Origin: Nanobdellota archaeon
GTDB lineage: Archaea > Nanobdellota > Nanobdellia > Woesearchaeales > GCA-2686295
DNA length: 34,324 nucleotides
Assembly: GCA_018819065.1 (NCBI GenBank)
Contig: JAHJQL010000050.1
Coordinates: 1-34,324, forward strand
Direction: 5' to 3'
The translations under genes were made by a program, and so were the position numbers. The notes under the pieces were generated by a model. That model had not been told where the DNA came from. It did not search any database and worked only from the letters and a program-made list of their open reading frames with translations. This document shows positions 32,401 through 34,324 of this stretch, in pieces (the first letter of the stretch is position 1; every line of letters starts with the position of its first letter).

Positions 32401-34324
32401 CTCCCCCTGAAATTGCTCCGCCGTCGCCTCCATTCGAACTTACAGTGCCTGAAATGGTTCCACTACCTAATTGTAATTTTATCGTGCCAGATGTGCTTCC
32501 ACCTTGACCACCAAATGTATAGATAGATGCTGTGCTTCCAGCTCCGCTAGCGATAGTTATTGTTCCCTGAGAATCTAAATAATTACTTATTATGTTAATG
32601 CTGCCGCCACTTCCACCATTATTACCACTATTATACTGGGCAGCCGTGCCACCTGTGCCTCCCATGGCTGTGATTGTTCCACTGTTGAAAATATTAGCCG
32701 CTTGAATTGTCAGAGAACCTCCTGGTGAGCCAGAACTGCCTGTGGCGCCATTTGCACCTTTGGCTGAGATGCTACCTCCTGATTGGATTGTGACGTTTCC
32801 AGTCATGTTTATTGTAAATGTTCCTCCTGCGAGGAGAATTGCGCCAGAACCAGTAACTACAAGATTTCCACTACCTTGAATAACTTCACTTGCAGAGGGA
32901 GTGTTTGTTCCACTAACAGTGCACGTTGTGCTTAATGTTCCTGAGTTGCATGCGAATGCTTGTATTGTGTATGTGTCGTTTGTATCGTTGTCTGTTGTGT
33001 ATTGTATGTTTTCTGGTGTGAAGTTGTTTGTTATGTTGTTTGTTATTGCGTTGTAGGCGTTTATTTGTGCGAAGTATCTGTTTGTGTTGTTTATTATTGT
33101 TCCTGTGTGTATTAGTTTGTTTTTTAGTTCTTCTATGTTGTTTGTTGTGTTGTATGTTATTGCTGCTGTTGCTGTTACGAATGGTACGCTCATGCTTGTT
33201 CCGCTTGCGTATATGTTGTTTCCGTTTTGGTCTTTTGTTTGTATGTTTTGTCCTGGTGCTACTAGTATTACTTGGTTGTTGTAGTTTGTGAATGTTGTTA
33301 TTGTTCCTTCTTTTGTGCTTGCTGCTACTGGTAGTGCTTTGCTTGCGCAAGCGGGGCTTGTTATTCCTGTGTTGTTTGCGTTGTTTCCGGTTGCTGCTAT
33401 TGTTAGTATTCCTGTGTTGTATAGTTCGTTGATTTTTTGTGCTACTTGGTTGTTGTCGCAGTATCCGTTGTATGTTCCGCTTCCTATGCTTATGCTTATG
33501 ATGTTTGTTTCTTGTTCTTGGCAGTATTCTAGTGCTGCTATTATGTCTGATGTGTATCCGTTTCCGTTTTCGTTTATTGCTTTTGCTATTATTAGGTTGC
33601 TGTTTGGTGTTGCTTTGTGTATTGGGTATGTTGTTTTTGTTCCGTGTCCGTTGTCGTCTGCGTAGTTTGTTGTGCCGTCTAGTATGTTTTTGCCTGTTAT
33701 TTTGTTTTGTGGTATTTCTGCTTGGTTGTGGTTTAGTCCTGTGTCTATGATGCATATTTTGGTGTTTGCCCCGTTGTATCCTAGGTTTTGTGCGTCGTTT
33801 ATTCTTGTTATGTTTATTGTTTCTATTGTTAGTGTGTTGTATGTTTCGTCTTCTGTGATGCTTATTATGTTTTCGTTGTTTAGTAGGTCTATTGCTTTGT
33901 TTTTGTTGATTATTATTGCTTGGTATTCTTTTGTTTCTTGTTTTAGTTCTATTGTTTCTTTTAGGTTTCCTGTTAGTAGTTTTTTGTTTTTTAGGTTTTC
34001 TATGTTTTGGTTTTTGTCTAGTTTTTTGGTGTGTTTTTGTAGTTGTGTTGTTGTTCTTATTTTGTCGTCTATTTTGATGTTTGGGATTTTTTTGTTTGTT
34101 TTGATTATTACTCTTACTTCTTCTCCTTGTTCTAGTTTGTTTTTTAGTTCGTTGTTTAGTTGGTTTAGTACTGTTTTGTCTTGTGTTTCTGTTGTTGTTC
34201 CTTGGATGTAGTTGTATGTTGGTTCTTTTGTTTGTTGTTTGTTGTTTGTTTCTGTGTTTGTTTCTTGGTTGTTTTCTGTGTTTGTTTCTTGGTTGTTTTC
34301 TGTGTTTGTTTCTGTTGTTGTCGT
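26435..34324 (-). CDS. Giant secreted subtilase with Gly-rich repeat and Cys-rich domains (5' partial)
   Basis: The minus-strand frame is open from the window edge (34324) to TAA at 26435: 2,629 visible residues, N-terminus missing. In protein order: a Thr/Asn/Glu linker with 8-residue repeats; an I9-like propeptide (AIIINKNKAIDLL...); a peptidase S8 domain with Asp in ICIIDTGLN (33743-33745), His in DDNGHGTKT (33644-33646), oxyanion Asn in TIAATGNN, and Ser in YASGTSMSVP (33194-33196). About 960 Gly/Ser/Asn-rich residues follow (30020-32890), alternating INISATG-LNISGTISS and ISINLSSGVISG units, beta-helix-like. Next comes a Cys-rich CNAGYYG array (28490-29720) and a Thr/Asn-rich beta domain with very many N-X-T/S sequons. 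No C-terminal anchor is seen. Likely a surface or secreted adhesin-protease. An internal Met at 33193 is inside the catalytic GTSMS motif and is not the start. Confidence 0.85.
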   Translation of the reverse strand, partial: TTTTETNTENNQETNTENNQETNTETNNKQQTKEPTYNYIQGTTTETQDKTVLNQLNNELKNKLEQGEEVRVIIKTNKKIPNIKIDDKIRTTTQLQKHTKKLDKNQNIENLKNKKLLTGNLKETIELKQETKEYQAIIINKNKAIDLLNNENIISITEDETYNTLTIETINITRINDAQNLGYNGANTKICIIDTGLNHNQAEIPQNKITGKNILDGTTNYADDNGHGTKTTYPIHKATPNSNLIIAKAINENGNGYTSDIIAALEYCQEQETNIISISIGSGTYNGYCDNNQVAQKINELYNTGILTIAATGNNANNTGITSPACASKALPVAASTKEGTITTFTNYNNQVILVAPGQNIQTKDQNGNNIYASGTSMSVPFVTATAAITYNTTNNIEELKNKLIHTGTIINNTNRYFAQINAYNAITNNITNNFTPENIQYTTDNDTNDTYTIQAFACNSGTLSTTCTVSGTNTPSASEVIQGSGNLVVTGSGAILLAGGTFTINMTGNVTIQSGGSISAKGANGATGSSGSPGGSLTIQAANIFNSGTITAMGGTGGTAAQYNSGNNGGSGGSINIISNYLDSQGTITIASGAGSTASIYTFGGQGGSTSGTIKLQLGSGTISGTVSSNGGDGGAISGGDGYGGAGGNGNTINITATNSLNISGTINSNGGLGRNSGNAKNGGNGGNAGAIYIYSTNDNGNMLGTFNSVGGAGGTGTGATGGNGGNGNIVFISVNNTLNILGTVSSSGGDGKDGYTGGNAGSSGAITVKLGGGVISGNISSQGSIPGNSPNGAGKAGGNGNTINISATGDLNITSTSRISVQGGNGGSAHSSYSGGAGGTAGILYLNFNNGNILGTFLSSGGNGGAVSGNTGGNGGHGNTVRITATGILNLTSAISSSAGTAANSYTGGTGGNSGAISINLSSGVISGGISSIGSAAGASSAYDGSAGGDGNTINISATNNLIISGALTSQGGNGNSANAGRPGGAAGVGKAISIILGGGIISGNILSTGGTGGTGGSGGGGTGGSAGNSGAINITATGDLNISSTVSSQGGTGGTPSSGNTGGLGGTSGMLSISLNSGILSGIFKSNGGNGGSGGSTGSGTYGANGGNGNNVIILANNNLNISGSVSSTGGNGANSDNGGTGGSSGAISIRSISGVISGSISSSGSTGGSGANNWGNGATGSNGNIINISATGELNITGTISSRGGSGTNSGAYGTAGNGGNGNTILINLSSGVITGNITTTGGTGGVGSSTQGYGGNGGNGGIINISTINLQSSLTISATSILNSNGATGGNSGEVPGKYGVGGNAGLISLRAGNLTVAGSISSNGANDATSSSSAAAGSRGYAGSGGGINLLSENAILSGTVSSIGGNGHPSTNGNNGGGGNGGNLTVISYSSNNSGMTINVLGGTKGSCSGGSCSGTNGANGTVRFHAGTPYTAPTSSSPATSMTGTTLVVKSLNRTSSPTPFTTLQINISGSTQVYSGSTDSGGVFISNFSNSSSYTFALGGKLVSGSFPIYNSLSFYNISKTCAVNASCSSNTTDWTFCNASSSCVSSGVCYLQNSILAADSCNNGTWINSGLLLDNGESCSANDNCTSNKCVTGPNTATKYCTNSSKVCGQSGGDGYTAGQTVSNDNCQAGGTWACNSGYYKVTNTCTVAGAGYYSTNNSDTRTQCNAGYYGSSTTNSVSTCNGQCNAGYYGSTSGQTTNTCTGQCNAGYYCTAGSTSATQNACGFAKYCTAGSSSATSCPTNSNTTSTTSGTALSSCLGNSGYYNCESGTCNVAGTGYYSATLSNSRSQCDAGYYGSSTTNNVNTCNGQCNAGYYCSAGSSSATANACGSNDYYSNTGASSCTQATPGYYTTGGTSTTRTGQTACGGNEYYCTNGVQNSVSNGHYSTGGTSTTRTGQSQCTSTTYCITGVQYNCPTSFSSATGATSLSQCYYTTGFDGNTTNLGAVENIESVNNFIIQKTGYGTINWNNAINASTANLTNNILFGQNWIYVNTANLHTSFNTSANLTINGQYTNPTILRDNQLCTTCQLISYANNQVLFTVNGFSNYTISNATTTTLTLNITPNTTLPYPTQSTVTCTANNEEVTPLLYKNNIPVSNPDISTLNIGTYNYKCNNTATINYTASNTTNNLNIQNEGALIIINNTNIKIELADNATTNLTNTRITTPKDVYIKDQNTGRIIAKIHVRFNETPGDLDLTGLTIDNNITLKKAVFHRTNYDSRINTSKTLYIPYTDTATGEIYICPGATNLEETTYNCANKVTLHENKTISGMSFTYDTIDGTKYYVVNGITGTGGGEGGPPSLTQGNVTPNTGTTIQSYQFSVNYTDAENDAAQWVKVEIDSTNNYTMSENDVGDTDVTNGKLYIATISGTTIGAGNHNYKFFAADEANITVNTSTYNDLTILKITNKEAAITGATITIGATERIATPAPETQTAIGSQTTEVNLTITTGNTIKWQGYHGSVSGNLSIGIGNNKLYNFGNVPKDQIKTAFATTNNNFDFSNLQAINDTTTLDQINNWTTTDQDSATNTYNTNNTIAQIENVPTVELRGYTQEGTLNKILFKAGLFQDNTSPSTLNNFAFAAKINPNQKDYKNTTNTDYELIVAINNSGQSGTVTYYFYLDIE
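28490..29720 (-). repeat. Cys-rich CNAGYY repeat array within the giant protein
   Basis: Encoded repeats such as TQCNAGYYGSSTTNSVSTCNG, QCNAGYYGSTSGQTTNTCTG, QCNAGYYCTAGSTSATQNACG recur about eight to ten times. At DNA level blocks around 28857-28930 and 29165-29310 are nearly identical (GTAGTATCCTGCGTTGCATT repeated). Paired Cys suggest a disulfide-stitched stalk, similar in pattern to eukaryotic GCC2/GCC3 or EGF-like surface modules. Confidence 0.7.
30020..32890 (-). repeat. Gly-rich beta-helix-like repeat region within the giant protein
   Basis: Roughly 960 residues built from alternating units of about 38-40 residues. Unit A: GNTINISATGDLNISGTISS, then a GG-rich turn. Unit B: GAISINLSSGVISGNISS, then another GG-rich turn, giving a super-period of about 75-80 residues. 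The alternating beta strands with Gly turns look like a long right-handed beta-helix or filament. The complementary plus strand is Pro-rich and gives only spurious frames. Confidence 0.7.
34252..34313 (-). repeat. 24-bp tandem repeat encoding an 8-residue unit
   Basis: Two identical 24-bp units (34252-34275, 34276-34299) and a partial third. On the minus strand they encode E-N-N-Q-E-T-N-T repeats just before the subtilase propeptide, and may continue beyond the window. Such exact in-frame repeats can expand or contract by slippage. Confidence 0.8.

Noticed and set aside
33191-33193. ATG 33193 as the start of the giant protein
   Set aside because: This Met belongs to the catalytic GTSMS motif, and the same frame continues without a stop to the window edge with the Asp and His motifs of the protease.
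32913-33755. 280-residue minus-strand frame rich in Arg, Asn, His and Lys
   Set aside because: It is a different frame over the subtilase domain, whose own frame has all catalytic motifs. The basic low-complexity product is an artefact of the skewed codons.

Overview
The window looks like a chromosome segment from an AT-rich archaeon, most likely a DPANN lineage of the Woesearchaeota/Pacearchaeota type; the lineage is inferred from gene content. The archaeal call rests on three things: a tRNA gene without encoded CCA whose two introns both fold into bulge-helix-bulge motifs, TATA-like boxes 27-31 nt before start codons (mostly leaderless genes), and GGAGG/GGTG ribosome sites mainly inside operons.

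Layout. 1-2000: the end of a membrane protein, a small ORF, an AbrB-like/nucleotidyltransferase fusion with an overlapping partner gene, and tRNA-Gly(UCC). 2100-4800: two exported thioredoxin-fold proteins. 4870-7090: cysteine desulfurase, hypA, hypC and a second, fused HypC-like protein. 7060-9050: an EamA transporter, a hydrogenase maturation protease, a small winged-helix-like protein and a RelE-like toxin gene broken by a stop codon. 9164-10342: a RecB/Cas4-like nuclease. 10379-14317: hydBGDA, a complete cytosolic group 3b [NiFe] (sulf)hydrogenase. 14329-16073: an oxidative-stress block (Fur/PerR-type regulator, 15-residue Cys-rich peptide, peroxiredoxin, superoxide dismutase). 16202-18351: pta-ackA. 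18352-18795: a DUF192 lipoprotein. 18975-22535: a divergent locus with a double-Lrp regulator, two ThiH/HydG-like radical SAM paralogues and a 40-residue peptide. 22777-26400: PEP synthase carrying an intein. 26435-34324: a giant secreted subtilase/adhesin-like protein whose N-terminus lies beyond the window.

The genes suggest an anaerobic fermenter. Pta-AckA would make ATP from acetyl-CoA with acetate as product. The 3b hydrogenase would vent or recover reductant as H2/NAD(P)H, with HypA/HypC and the nearby protease maturing it. PEP synthase links pyruvate to PEP, and the peroxiredoxin/SOD pair handles oxygen exposure.

The most unusual parts are: (1) the radical SAM locus, where one enzyme lacks the family's C-terminal tail and a divergent 40-residue ORF encodes a tail-like segment; (2) the tRNA-Gly with two introns, both at non-canonical positions; (3) a HypC-like domain fused behind another domain, with its key Cys kept at the family spacing; (4) a 52-bp duplication of the hydA start that creates a small overlapping upstream ORF; and (5) the repeat-built giant protease.
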